Below, piece after piece: positions 55,173 to 63,847 of a DNA stretch of 64,000 nucleotides. The DNA is taken from assembly GCF_021184045.1 (NCBI RefSeq), contig NZ_CP073710.1:1-64000 (forward strand), in the 5' to 3' direction. Positions within the stretch are counted from its first letter, which is position 1. Every line of letters starts with the position of its first letter. Origin of the DNA: Methanococcoides orientis. GTDB taxonomy: Archaea; Halobacteriota; Methanosarcinia; Methanosarcinales; Methanosarcinaceae. Made by a program: the position numbers and the translations under genes. Below the pieces are notes generated by a model that did not search any database, had not been told where the DNA came from, and was given only the letters and a program-made list of their open reading frames with translations.

Positions 55173-55325
55173 ATGAGTGCTAATTGTTGTGATGTTTGTA
55201 AGGTCTATGAAGAATGTTCAAAGCTTGGGCTAAAAGGGACTGTGGACGACCTGAAGGACAAGAGGCTGGCAGCTTGTTTGTATGCATGTGAGTTGCAGTA
55301 TCGGAAAGTAATTGATGGCAAATAA
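55173..55325 (+). CDS. Cys-rich small protein, 50 residues
   Basis: MSANCCDVCKVYEECSKLGL, then KGTVDDLKDKRLAACLYACE and a short tail. Six to seven cysteines, including CCDVC and the pair CLYAC, suggest a metal or Fe-S site. GGAGACTGTCCT upstream of the ATG is a good ribosome-binding site. Family unknown; similar short Cys-rich proteins are frequent in methanogens. Confidence 0.7.
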   Translation: MSANCCDVCKVYEECSKLGLKGTVDDLKDKRLAACLYACELQYRKVIDGK

Positions 55326-55449
55326 TTTTTCTCATTATCAAAATTCAGGTTATTGCAATATGCAGTAATATGTGCATTGCTCTTTAGTTAAGATGCTTTA
55401 AAAAGATTCAAGTGGTATCCCGGCGAGGTTATGATCCGACATATGTGTC

Positions 55450-56034
55450 TTATTTCCAGTAGTTTTCCACATATGACTCTGTTTGCTGGATGTATGGGGT
55501 GATGTATCTTAGTAAAAATGGAACTATCAGGATCGTGGCTATCACGTTTCCTGTAAACCATCTTTCAAAGGTCAGAAAGAGTTCTTCATAAGTGATAATT
55601 CCATTGATGGCCAGCATGTATGTGCCCCATGAAGCACCTATGATGTTGTTTAGGAAGACTGCAAAAACAAGGAAGTATACAACATCCCTTCTTGTTCTTA
55701 ATCTTAAGTTTACTTTAAAATAGCTGAATGCAATAAGTGGTATAAGGACCTGCCATAGGTCTGCAAGGGACCATATGATGTTCAATGAGGTTGGCATATC
55801 GGCAAGGATGCCTGCTCCTACAATACAGCCAAGATATGCTGCCAGTGCACCTCCTATGCCATACCACAAGGCAAAAACGATCATAAAAGCAACTGCAACA
55901 TACATGTTTGATACTCCTGTTGCAGGCGAGGATGTGAAATTTATAACTGCGAATCTTGAGAGGAGTGAATTTGCCAATATCAGAAATAGGAAGATGTTCA
56001 AGTACATTGAAACAGATTCTATATTTCGTTTCAT
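55450..56034 (-). CDS. Integral membrane protein (ECF-S / MASE1-like)
   Basis: A 194-residue membrane protein with about five helices (IFLFLILANSLLSRFAVINF, YVAVAFMIVFALWYGIGGAL, AAYLGCIVGAGILADMPT, YFLVFAVFLNNIIGASWGTY, VIATILIVPFLLRYITPYIQ). The AxWYGIGGALAAYLG core recalls ECF transporter S-components and MASE1-type sensor domains; here it stands alone. Start ATG 56034 is preceded by AGAAAGAGAAG; an ATG at 56073 has no such signal. It is divergent from the following kinase. Confidence 0.8.
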   Translation of the reverse strand: MKRNIESVSMYLNIFLFLILANSLLSRFAVINFTSSPATGVSNMYVAVAFMIVFALWYGIGGALAAYLGCIVGAGILADMPTSLNIIWSLADLWQVLIPLIAFSYFKVNLRLRTRRDVVYFLVFAVFLNNIIGASWGTYMLAINGIITYEELFLTFERWFTGNVIATILIVPFLLRYITPYIQQTESYVENYWK

Positions 56035-56176
56035 GTTTTTCTTCTCTTTCTGAATTTGTATTGTTTTATACATGCGGAAAATGTATGCTGCGTTAACAAT
56101 GTAATGTTTATTTATAACATGTGTCTGATCTAATTCTTTATATAAAATCTTATCATTAATTTAGTTGGGTGGCAGG

Positions 56177-57580
56177 ATGAAAATTGAGTCAGGGGATATG
56201 GATCCACTTCGTATAAAAGAGTGGTTCAAACGATCATATTCTATTCCTGTTACAATTGTCCTGTTTTTTGTATTGGTTCTTTATCCCTCATGGCTTTATG
56301 TCATTGATTGGTTCCAGTATATAATGGTAAATGGTCTGTCTTCAACAGATCTCTCCTTTATCAAAGCTCTTTCTTTTATACTACTCCTTATGTCTGCCAA
56401 TATCTCCTATATGGTATTGAGTAAGAATGTAAGTCTTTCAAGGACTGTTGAAAAGCAGGAATCTGAGCTTCATTTGCTTGATGAGAACTTCCGTAAGTTC
56501 ATGGATGATGTTCCCAATGTTGCAATTCAGGGATTCGATAAGCATCTCTTTGTTCAGTATTGGAACAGTGCCAGCGAAACAATGTATGGTTATTCTAAGG
56601 AAGAAGCGATCGGTCAAAAAATGACCGACCTTATAGTTCCTATTGCCGATGCTAGTGGTCTGTTTGAAATCATTAACTCGGGCAGAACCGATCAAAAAAT
56701 GGAACGATTTTGTGAAACTACTTTTCTAACAAAGAGTAAAATGAGTCTCCCTGTATTTTCCAGTTACTCGACTGTTCTGTTGCCAGGGGATCAACTGGGT
56801 ATATTTTCTATGGAGATCGATCTGACTGAAAGGAAATTGATGGAAACTGAGCTTATGGTTTCAAAGGACCTGGCTGAAGCTTCGAACAATGCTAAAAGTG
56901 AATTTATATCTAATGTAAGTCATGAGCTCAGGACACCACTGAATTCGATTATTGGTTTCTCTGATCTTCTTGTCGAGGGAGGTGTTGGCCCACTTAACGA
57001 AAAACAGGTAAAATATGCAAAGAATATCTCTTCCAGTGGTACTCATCTGCTGGGTCTTATTAATAACATACTTGATCTTTCAAAAGCTGAAGCCGGTAAA
57101 ATGGAACTGTCGTATGAAAAAGTAATTCTCCCTCAATTTCTCTTAGAAATGTCTGAGTTCATGGGTACGTCGGCCAGTAAAAGGGGGATAAAGATCAGTA
57201 CTTTGATATCACCTGATGTTTATGTTCTTGAAGTTGATTCCGGTAAACTCAAGCAGATTCTCTATAATCTGATCGGTAATGCCATCAAATTCTCCAATGA
57301 TGGTGGGGATATATCTGTAGAGTGCCGGATGGTGCAGGATTATGTGGAGTTTGAAGTCCGTGATGGTGGTATTGGGATCAAGGAAGATGATCTTGACAAG
57401 TTGTTCAAGCCATTTAGCCAGATTAATTCTTCTTCTCAAAAGAAATATAATGGGACCGGTTTAGGTCTTTCTCTGGTCAAAAAGTTTGTTGAGCTTCATG
57501 GTGGGCATGTATGGGTCAAGAGTGAATATGGTATGTTCAGCATCTTCGGTTTTGCCATTCCGCTTGAAAATTTCGAATAA
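56177..57580 (+). CDS. Membrane PAS histidine kinase
   Basis: A 467-residue sensor. Two membrane helices (TIVLFFVLVLYPSWLYVI; IKALSFILLLMSANISYMVL) bracket a short outside loop. A PAS domain covers residues about 105-225 (AIQGFDKHLFVQYWNSASET; EEAIGQKMTDLIVPIADASG). HisKA has FISNVSHELRTPLNSIIGFS, and HATPase shows LYNLIGNAIKFSNDGG, VRDGGIGIKEDDLDKLFKPF and YNGTGLGLSLVKKFVELHGG. ATG 56177 has GGGTGGCAGG just before it; TTG 56165 is possible. No response regulator is adjacent, and the divergent ECF-like protein may be its sensing partner (inference). Confidence 0.93.
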   Translation: MKIESGDMDPLRIKEWFKRSYSIPVTIVLFFVLVLYPSWLYVIDWFQYIMVNGLSSTDLSFIKALSFILLLMSANISYMVLSKNVSLSRTVEKQESELHLLDENFRKFMDDVPNVAIQGFDKHLFVQYWNSASETMYGYSKEEAIGQKMTDLIVPIADASGLFEIINSGRTDQKMERFCETTFLTKSKMSLPVFSSYSTVLLPGDQLGIFSMEIDLTERKLMETELMVSKDLAEASNNAKSEFISNVSHELRTPLNSIIGFSDLLVEGGVGPLNEKQVKYAKNISSSGTHLLGLINNILDLSKAEAGKMELSYEKVILPQFLLEMSEFMGTSASKRGIKISTLISPDVYVLEVDSGKLKQILYNLIGNAIKFSNDGGDISVECRMVQDYVEFEVRDGGIGIKEDDLDKLFKPFSQINSSSQKKYNGTGLGLSLVKKFVELHGGHVWVKSEYGMFSIFGFAIPLENFE

Positions 57581-57812
57581 AGTACACTACTTTTTGACTT
57601 GTTAATGTTGATCAATTGATATTTTTCTAAAAATCAAAATAAATATAATAATAAATTTAGTGTTGCTCAGATGGGTATATTGATCATGTTGATGTCTGGA
57701 CTTTTCGGAAACTCTGCCAACGATAATTTAAAAAAACGGTAAGTTGAAAACGTGTTTCCAACAAGTCAATATGTTCGATGTATGTTAATTATTATTTTGT
57801 TGAATATGTGCA

Positions 57813-58079
57813 TTAATTGTTCATTTTATTGAACATGATCCAGAATACTATTGCACCAATTATCGCACCTATTATTGCACCTGTGATCGTATAGTTAAAT
57901 GATGCTTCTGCGATTGGTATCAATATCTCCTCTGTGCCGGTTAGGTCTGCTCCCCTTGTCATGACCACTCCTAATGGTAGTTTGCCTACTTGTGGAGCTT
58001 CCGGTCTTAGAAAATATGCGATTAATGCGCCGATCAGCGTTCCTACTAAGGGCAATTGTGCTAATTTTCTCTGATCCAT
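57813..58079 (-). CDS. Small membrane protein, 88 residues
   Basis: Two membrane helices: residues about 9-25 (LPLVGTLIGALIAYFL) and 62-84 (YTITGAIIGAIIGAIVFWIM), with a polar loop between. I do not recognise the family; glycine-rich helices suggest packing with itself or a partner. Transcribed leftwards, away from tRNA-Glu and PAN. Confidence 0.65.
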   Translation of the reverse strand: MDQRKLAQLPLVGTLIGALIAYFLRPEAPQVGKLPLGVVMTRGADLTGTEEILIPIAEASFNYTITGAIIGAIIGAIVFWIMFNKMNN

Positions 58080-58280
58080 TATATCTCTCTCTGGCCATGT
58101 TGTCTTAATACGTATTTTAATAAATGTATGGTTCTGTGCTTAATATATTTTTGCTGCTCGAACTGTCTGGATCTGACTAATGGGCCAACTGATCCCATGA
58201 AGCAATATCTAGTATCAAACACAAATTATATTTCTTCGAAGTTGAGTTCAAAAAGAGTATAATCATAAAAAAGTTAGTGG

Positions 58281-58355
58281 TGCTCCGATGGGGATTCGAA
58301 CCCCAGTCGCAGGAGTGAGAGTCCTGCATGATTGGCCGTGCTACACTATCGGAGC
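58281..58355 (-). tRNA. tRNA-Glu (CTC)
   Basis: On the complement: acceptor GCTCCGA with TCGGAGC, D-arm with AGTGTAGCACGGCCAATCAT (archaeal Glu type), anticodon arm CAGGA-CTCTCAC-TCCTG giving CTC, and T-loop GGGTTCGAATCCC. The 3' CCA is encoded at 58278-58280. Confidence 0.95.
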
Positions 58356-58440
58356 ACACGGTTTCGCGCCTTTCAGCACCCCCTAAAAGCAACCAATTAT
58401 ATTTATACTTATCGTCTAAAAAAGTAGTTGGAAGTTCGTT

Positions 58441-59688
58441 TTAAACGAACATTCCGAATGGTGCATTCACTTCTTCTTCCGATACGACCTTTTCGAATGC
58501 ATCCATGAGGTCTTTCATGGTTATCATGTCTCCTCTCCTTCTCAGGACGAACATGCCTGCTTCTTTGACTATTACATTCAGGTCAGCACCACTAAGGCCG
58601 TCTGTCATGTTTGCGATCTTGGCGAGATCGAGGTCTTTTTCGAGGGTCATTTTCCTTGTGTGGATCTTCAGGATCTCTTCCCTTGCTTTCTCGTCCGGTA
58701 GCGGTACTTCGATTATACGATCGAATCTGCCAGGACGCAGAAGTGCCGGGTCAAGCAGGTCGATCCTGTTGGTTGCTGCAATTATCTTTACATTACCACT
58801 GGGGTCGAATCCGTCCATCTCTGCAAGAAGTTGCAACATTGTTCGGTTCACTTCTGCAGATCCGGTTGTGCCGTCGTGGGTACGCATACCTCCGACTGCA
58901 TCGATCTCATCGATGAACAGTATTGACGGTGACTTCTCCCTTGCCAGCTGGAACACGTCCTTGACAAGTCTTGCGCCCTCTCCGATGAACTTCTGAACAA
59001 GGTCTGAACCTGACATGCGTATGAATGTGGCATTTGCTCTTGATGCAACTGCCTTTGCTATCAGTGTCTTACCTGTTCCCGGGTTTCCGTACATGAGAAC
59101 TCCGCTTGGTGGTTCTATTCCTATGTTCTCGAAAAGTTCCGGTTCGGTCAGTGGAAGTTCAACTGATTCGATTACTTCCTTGAGAACATCGTCAAGGCCG
59201 CCGATCATATCGTAGTCGATGCCTGGTGAATTGATAAGTTCCATGACCTGGGCACGTACGTCTGCTGCCTTACTGATCGTGGATATGATGGAAAATGCTG
59301 CATTAATGCTCACGCGCATGCCTGGCTCAATAATGCCTTCCATTCCAGGTGGCACTCTTGTCATAACCTCCTGGTTGTTGCCATGCTGCCTCAGAAGCAC
59401 CATGTCGTCATCTACTTCCATGACACTGGCAATGAACAGTGGTGGTGTGGTGAGGTGGTCCAATTGCTCCTTCAGTTTCTCTATTTCTGAAAGATACTTG
59501 TTAGCCATCATGTTGGCTTCAAGGAGCTTTGCTTTCATAGTTTCGTTCTGGACCTTCAGGACCTCATTCTCGTTGAGTATCGACTGGACGTCCATGTCTT
59601 CAACTTCTTCTGCTTCGCGGGTTACTTTGTCGGAATTCATGTCCGGTACATCATTTCCCGTTGATGATCCTGCACTTACGTCGGTCAT
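58441..59688 (-). CDS. pan: Proteasome-activating nucleotidase (PAN)
   Basis: A 415-residue AAA+ ATPase that unfolds substrates for the archaeal 20S proteasome. An acidic N-terminal tail, a coiled coil (residues about 35-75; MAKLLEANMMANKYLSEIEK-like) and an OB domain precede the AAA module with Walker A MYGNPGTGKTLIAKAVASRA and Walker B SPSILFIDEIDAVGGMR. The C-terminus GMFV fits a hydrophobic-aromatic-X motif with Phe in place of the usual Tyr of HbYX. It stands alone with a 600-base upstream gap. Confidence 0.95.
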   Translation of the reverse strand: MTDVSAGSSTGNDVPDMNSDKVTREAEEVEDMDVQSILNENEVLKVQNETMKAKLLEANMMANKYLSEIEKLKEQLDHLTTPPLFIASVMEVDDDMVLLRQHGNNQEVMTRVPPGMEGIIEPGMRVSINAAFSIISTISKAADVRAQVMELINSPGIDYDMIGGLDDVLKEVIESVELPLTEPELFENIGIEPPSGVLMYGNPGTGKTLIAKAVASRANATFIRMSGSDLVQKFIGEGARLVKDVFQLAREKSPSILFIDEIDAVGGMRTHDGTTGSAEVNRTMLQLLAEMDGFDPSGNVKIIAATNRIDLLDPALLRPGRFDRIIEVPLPDEKAREEILKIHTRKMTLEKDLDLAKIANMTDGLSGADLNVIVKEAGMFVLRRRGDMITMKDLMDAFEKVVSEEEVNAPFGMFV

Positions 59689-60310
59689 GTTTCGTTCTTA
59701 TAAACATCATGTAATATAAAAGCAACTGACTGGGGCAATAATGGTTTGTGCGGCAGGTGTTTGGATCGTTTCTGGATTACGTCTGGATCAATTTTCCTTT
59801 TCTTTTAAGACCTTATTTTTAATTTAAGAATATTCTATACATTTTATGCAGTTAAATATGAGTAATTATCTTTATTTTATATTATGATGGCTTTATAACT
59901 TTTCATTTTGTTTTTAGTTAGATAATCACAGTAAAAAGTATATGAAAACAAACCCCCTTACTTCCACTGGAGTATTAACTATAATACGTTGTGATTTCGG
60001 ATTTTCTTGTTTTTAGACAAGTAATTTCGGTATTTTTTAAAGCGTTTTTATGTACTTTTTATTAAAAATAAGTGTTTTAAAAGCTTTAATCTGGTATAAT
60101 ACAGATAATGACTTATATTTTAATGCTAACTTTTATATATCATTAAGTATAATGGATGTATTGCAGTTCAAATCAATTGTACTATCACGGTACAAATCGA
60201 TTTCATGAAACTGTATTCACATAAAAGCTGAGCCATTATCTGAGGGGATGAATGGTTTGTGAATCCACCGATCTGAGGGGATGGATGGATCCGCTGCAGA
60301 GGCGTAGAAG
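59689..60310. other. Divergent promoter region between PAN and a Gln/Pro-rich protein
   Basis: About 620 AT-rich bases. TTTTATATATCATT near 60128-60143 is a TATA for the rightward gene. Near the end, the 18-base direct repeat ATCTGAGGGGATG-ATGG occurs twice (60238-60255, 60271-60288). Each copy places GAGGGG directly before an ATG: one opens MNGL-stop (60248), the other opens MDGSAAEA-TAG (60281) in frame with the main gene. No other gene is visible. Confidence 0.55.
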
Positions 60311-61165
60311 ATGAAGATTCGGATCGAAATAATCGATGACGAAGGAAAAGAGAACACCAGTATTGAATTTGCTGGTGAGAATGTGAAAGAACGGGTTATC
60401 AAGTTTATTGATACTTTAGATGAGGTGCGACCTCGTTCGACCGGCTCTTCATCCTCCAATCTGCAATCTGAACAGAACGTTCAACAACTTTTTTCACAAC
60501 AAACTTCCGCGACAACTCCGGAAACTGTTGTTTTACAACCTCCACAGGTTGTGCCACCACAATACTATCCTGTATCTGTGATGCCTGTTCCACAACAAGC
60601 ACAGCCTTATTATCAGCCTGTGCAGATGCCGGTACAACAAGCTCAACAGTATCCACAGTACTATGTGCCTGTGAATCAGCAAACAGTTAATCCTACTGTA
60701 AATCCTGTGGTGAACCAGCCGGTTTGCTATCAACAACCTGTACAACCACAGCAAGCGAATGTATCTTCTGGTAACATCGCTCCCGTTCGTCCGGTTCAGG
60801 CTGCTATGACAGAACAACAGGTTCCACAGGTTAACAACAATGCTGTTCCTAACGTACCACTTCGCGACAAGGTCAGTAATTCAAAGCTTACGATCAACGA
60901 AAGGCTTGAGCTTTTCCTGAAGTACGAGCATCCTCGTGATTGGTCAACTTCACAACAGATCCAGGTGAACTATGAGCGTGTTTATGGTGAGATCAAGTTA
61001 AGCACAGTTTCTACCTACCTCTCCCGTATGTATCGCAAGAACCTTCTGGAACGTCGTGGTAACCGCACACAGCGTGAATATCTCTATATCGGTGACCGGG
61101 AAGAGGTTGCTGCCCAGGCAACACAACAAGGGTATGCTCCTGTCTGGCAGATGCAGAGGATATGA
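60311..61165 (+). CDS. Gln/Pro-rich winged-helix protein
   Basis: A 284-residue protein. Residues 1-45 are an alpha/beta unit (MKIRIEIIDDEGKENTSIEF). Residues about 55-170 are low-complexity and very rich in Gln, Pro, Tyr, Val and Asn (QPYYQPVQMPVQQAQQYPQY), prion-like in composition. Residues about 190-265 form a winged helix (NSKLTINERLELFLKYEHPR; GEIKLSTVSTYLSRMYRKNL; RRGNRTQREYLYIGDREE). This suggests a DNA-binding protein with a disordered assembly region. ATG 60311 follows AGAGG by 8 bases. I know no function; it resembles regulators seen only in Methanosarcinales. Confidence 0.82.
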   Translation: MKIRIEIIDDEGKENTSIEFAGENVKERVIKFIDTLDEVRPRSTGSSSSNLQSEQNVQQLFSQQTSATTPETVVLQPPQVVPPQYYPVSVMPVPQQAQPYYQPVQMPVQQAQQYPQYYVPVNQQTVNPTVNPVVNQPVCYQQPVQPQQANVSSGNIAPVRPVQAAMTEQQVPQVNNNAVPNVPLRDKVSNSKLTINERLELFLKYEHPRDWSTSQQIQVNYERVYGEIKLSTVSTYLSRMYRKNLLERRGNRTQREYLYIGDREEVAAQATQQGYAPVWQMQRI

Positions 61166-61401
61166 ATTTAATTGACCTGCACTAATTGTTTTCTATGAGG
61201 TCAGAAAATGATGATCATCCATTTGTTTTTATGCTAATTATCATTGGGATTTTCTTTGTTTTTGCAGATTGGTGCTGTGGCTAAATGTTGTATCCATGTT
61301 GTAGGCATGTAATTGCGTGTTCACATTCTGTTGTATTGTGAATAGGTTCAAAGTGTCGCATACATACGTTTATAGATATTCACATACATATTCACAGAGT
61401 G

Positions 61402-63384
61402 ATGAGCAGTTTTAAGCTTGTATCTGAATATGATCCAAAAGGCGACCAGCCAGAAGCTATCAGGAAGTTGGTGGAAGGTTTGGACAAGGGGCTAAAACAT
61501 CAGGTATTGTTGGGTGTGACCGGGTCCGGTAAGACATTCACAGTTGCAAATGTAATTCAGAAAGTGCAGAAGCCTACGCTTGTAATTGCTCATAACAAGA
61601 CCCTTGCAGCTCAGTTGTTCTCGGAGTTCAGGGAGTTCTTTCCTGACAATGCTGTGGAATACTTTGTCAGCTATTATGATTACTATCAACCTGAGGCTTA
61701 TCTCCCGACCACCGATACTTACATCGAAAAGGATTCCTCTGTGAATGAAGAGATTGACAGGTTGAGACTTTCAGCCACAAAGTCCCTGATAGAACGCAGG
61801 GATGTTATTGTTATTTCCAGTGTTTCCAGCATTTACAACATAGGTTCTCCGGAAGAATGGAGGTCGATGTCTGTTATTTTGAGGCCTGGTGAGCAGATCG
61901 AAAGGAGTGACCTTTTTGCACGTCTTATCAATATCCAGTATGAGCGCAACGAAATGGACTATGCCAAAGGTACGTTCCGTTCTAAAGGGGATACTGTGGA
62001 AGTGTTCCCGGCACAGGAGACGCATGGAATCCGTATAGAGCTGTTTGGTGATGAGATCGACAGGATCTCTTCTTTTGATCCTCTAACCGGTAAGACGCTC
62101 GGGGTTGTGAAAGAAGATAACAGCATTGTGATATATCCTGCAAAGCATTTTGTAATGCCTCAGGAAGAGATGGTGCATGCGCTGGACTCTATTGAGGAGG
62201 AGCTTGAGGACCAGGTCGCAAAGCTTGAGTCTGAGGACCGGATACTTGAAGCCCAGAGGCTGTTGCAGCGTACGAAATTCGATATGGAGATGATCCGTGA
62301 ACTGGGATACTGCAGTGGTATCGAGAACTATTCCCGTCATTTCGACGGTAGGAGCCCGGGCGACCCTCCGTCCTCTCTGCTTGAGTTCTTCCCTGACGAT
62401 TTTCTTCTGGTGATCGATGAATCCCATGTGACCATCCCGCAGATAAGGGGGATGCATAATGGGGACCGGGCCAGGAAGGAATCCCTGGTCAACTATGGTT
62501 TCCGTTTACCTTCTGCTTTTGATAATAGACCTTTGAGGTACAATGAGTTCCACCAGAAGATAAACCAGGCGATATATGTGTCAGCCACTCCTGCAGACTA
62601 TGAGCTGGAGATAAGCAGTGCAGTCGTGGAGCAGATCATCAGGCCGACCGGTCTTGTGGACCCTGAAGTATTCGTGCGCCCTGTGGAGAATCAGATCGAT
62701 GATCTTATCGGTGAGGTCAACAAGGTCACAGAACGCGGCTGGCGCACTCTTGTGACAACCCTTACCAAACGAATGGCTGAAGACCTGACCGACTACTTGC
62801 TGGAAATGGGGATACGGGTGCGGTACATGCATTCGGACATTGACACTCTGATGCGGGCGGAGATCATCCGGGACTTAAGGAAAGGCGAGTTCGATGTTCT
62901 TGTCGGCATCAACCTTTTGAGGGAAGGTCTTGACATTCCTGAGGTTGCGTTTGTTGCGATCCTCGATGCGGACAAGGAAGGATTCCTGCGTTCGGAGAGG
63001 TCACTCATACAGACGATCGGTAGGGCATCCAGGAATGCGGAAGGTTATGTAATACTGTATGCTGACAATATGACTGGCTCAATGGCAGGTGCACTAAAGG
63101 AATCCGCCCGTAGGCGTGAGATGCAACTTGCGTATAACAAGGAGCATAACATAATCCCGCAGACCATCAGGAAGGCTTTGCAGAAAGAGCTTGTAGAAGC
63201 AGAATACGAGGAAGTGAAGTCCGAGGTGCTGGAGGTTGCAGAGGATCTTTCCGACATGGAACTTGCTGATATGATCATTGACCTTGAGGCAGAGATGCAC
63301 TCCGCGGCTGCAAATCTGGAATTTGAGAGGGCAGCGGCGCTAAGGGACCAGATCAAAGAACTTCGCAGTACATATATTTTATAA
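61402..63384 (+). CDS. uvrB: Excinuclease ABC subunit B
   Basis: A 660-residue DNA repair helicase-like protein that verifies damage with UvrA and loads UvrC. Walker [21 protein letters not shown], the beta-hairpin region [20 protein letters not shown], motif [20 protein letters not shown], and motif [12 protein letters not shown] are all intact. A C-terminal UVR domain is present ([20 protein letters not shown]). ATG 61402 ([10 protein letters not shown]) follows a GTG in frame; I chose the ATG. uvrA and uvrC are not adjacent. Nucleotide-excision UvrABC in archaea is thought to be acquired from bacteria. Confidence 0.97.
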   Translation: MSSFKLVSEYDPKGDQPEAIRKLVEGLDKGLKHQVLLGVTGSGKTFTVANVIQKVQKPTLVIAHNKTLAAQLFSEFREFFPDNAVEYFVSYYDYYQPEAYLPTTDTYIEKDSSVNEEIDRLRLSATKSLIERRDVIVISSVSSIYNIGSPEEWRSMSVILRPGEQIERSDLFARLINIQYERNEMDYAKGTFRSKGDTVEVFPAQETHGIRIELFGDEIDRISSFDPLTGKTLGVVKEDNSIVIYPAKHFVMPQEEMVHALDSIEEELEDQVAKLESEDRILEAQRLLQRTKFDMEMIRELGYCSGIENYSRHFDGRSPGDPPSSLLEFFPDDFLLVIDESHVTIPQIRGMHNGDRARKESLVNYGFRLPSAFDNRPLRYNEFHQKINQAIYVSATPADYELEISSAVVEQIIRPTGLVDPEVFVRPVENQIDDLIGEVNKVTERGWRTLVTTLTKRMAEDLTDYLLEMGIRVRYMHSDIDTLMRAEIIRDLRKGEFDVLVGINLLREGLDIPEVAFVAILDADKEGFLRSERSLIQTIGRASRNAEGYVILYADNMTGSMAGALKESARRREMQLAYNKEHNIIPQTIRKALQKELVEAEYEEVKSEVLEVAEDLSDMELADMIIDLEAEMHSAAANLEFERAAALRDQIKELRSTYIL

Positions 63385-63486
63385 CCGACTAATCTCTGTA
63401 TTGTATCTGACGCAATACTTTTTCACATGTCCGTTAATTTAGGCGAAAAGGTTATATTCTAAAAATGCAAGTTAGGGGATGCAAGT

Positions 63487-63558
63487 GCGCTGATGGTCTA
63501 GCGGCTATGACTGTGGCCTTCCAAGCCATAAACCCGGGTTCAAATCCCGGTCGGCGCA
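63487..63558 (+). tRNA. tRNA-Gly (TCC)
   Basis: The acceptor GCGCTGA pairs with TCGGCGC. The anticodon arm GTGGC-CTTCCAA-GCCAT gives TCC, and the T-loop is GGGTTCAAATCCC. CCA is not encoded. Confidence 0.94.
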
Positions 63559-63637
63559 TCTCTCTTTTATTATTCTTCTTGTTTTATGTTTTAAGATTCC
63601 AATAGAATTTTTTATACTTGTTTACGGTCTGGAAATA

Positions 63638-63847
63638 TTAGCACTGCGTCTCATAAATCTTATACGTGTCCATGTGTGGTATAAATGCTACTTCTAATAA
63701 AACGGGGCTGTGAGTGGAATTAATCAGCAGCTTTGACGCGATCTGCCTATTCGCAAGCTGTGTATGATGGGACATGGTATCCACTAGCACACCATCCATA
63801 TCGAAAATAACTGCCTTTAACAGATCACCATCGTTTTGGGGGAGCAT
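63638..63847 (-). pseudogene. Truncated HAD-superfamily phosphatase
   Basis: Read leftwards, [20 protein letters not shown] and LVDTMSHHTQLANRQIA begin a HAD hydrolase with motif I DMDGVLVD, but the frame stops after 69 codons with no cap or later motifs (normal length is about 200). From about residue 25 the sequence no longer resembles the family. It starts in the overlap with the last codons of the leftward transporter-like gene and ends 80 bases from tRNA-Gly, so an integration or deletion next to the tRNA may have removed the rest. Confidence 0.65.

Noticed and set aside
57671-57742. A 23-codon frame (MGILIMLMSGLFGNSANDNL...)
   Set aside because: Possible micro-protein but no ribosome-binding site and no recognised homologue.
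58505-59719. Rightward frames opposite PAN
   Set aside because: Mirror frames of a well-conserved gene; no domain and no signals.
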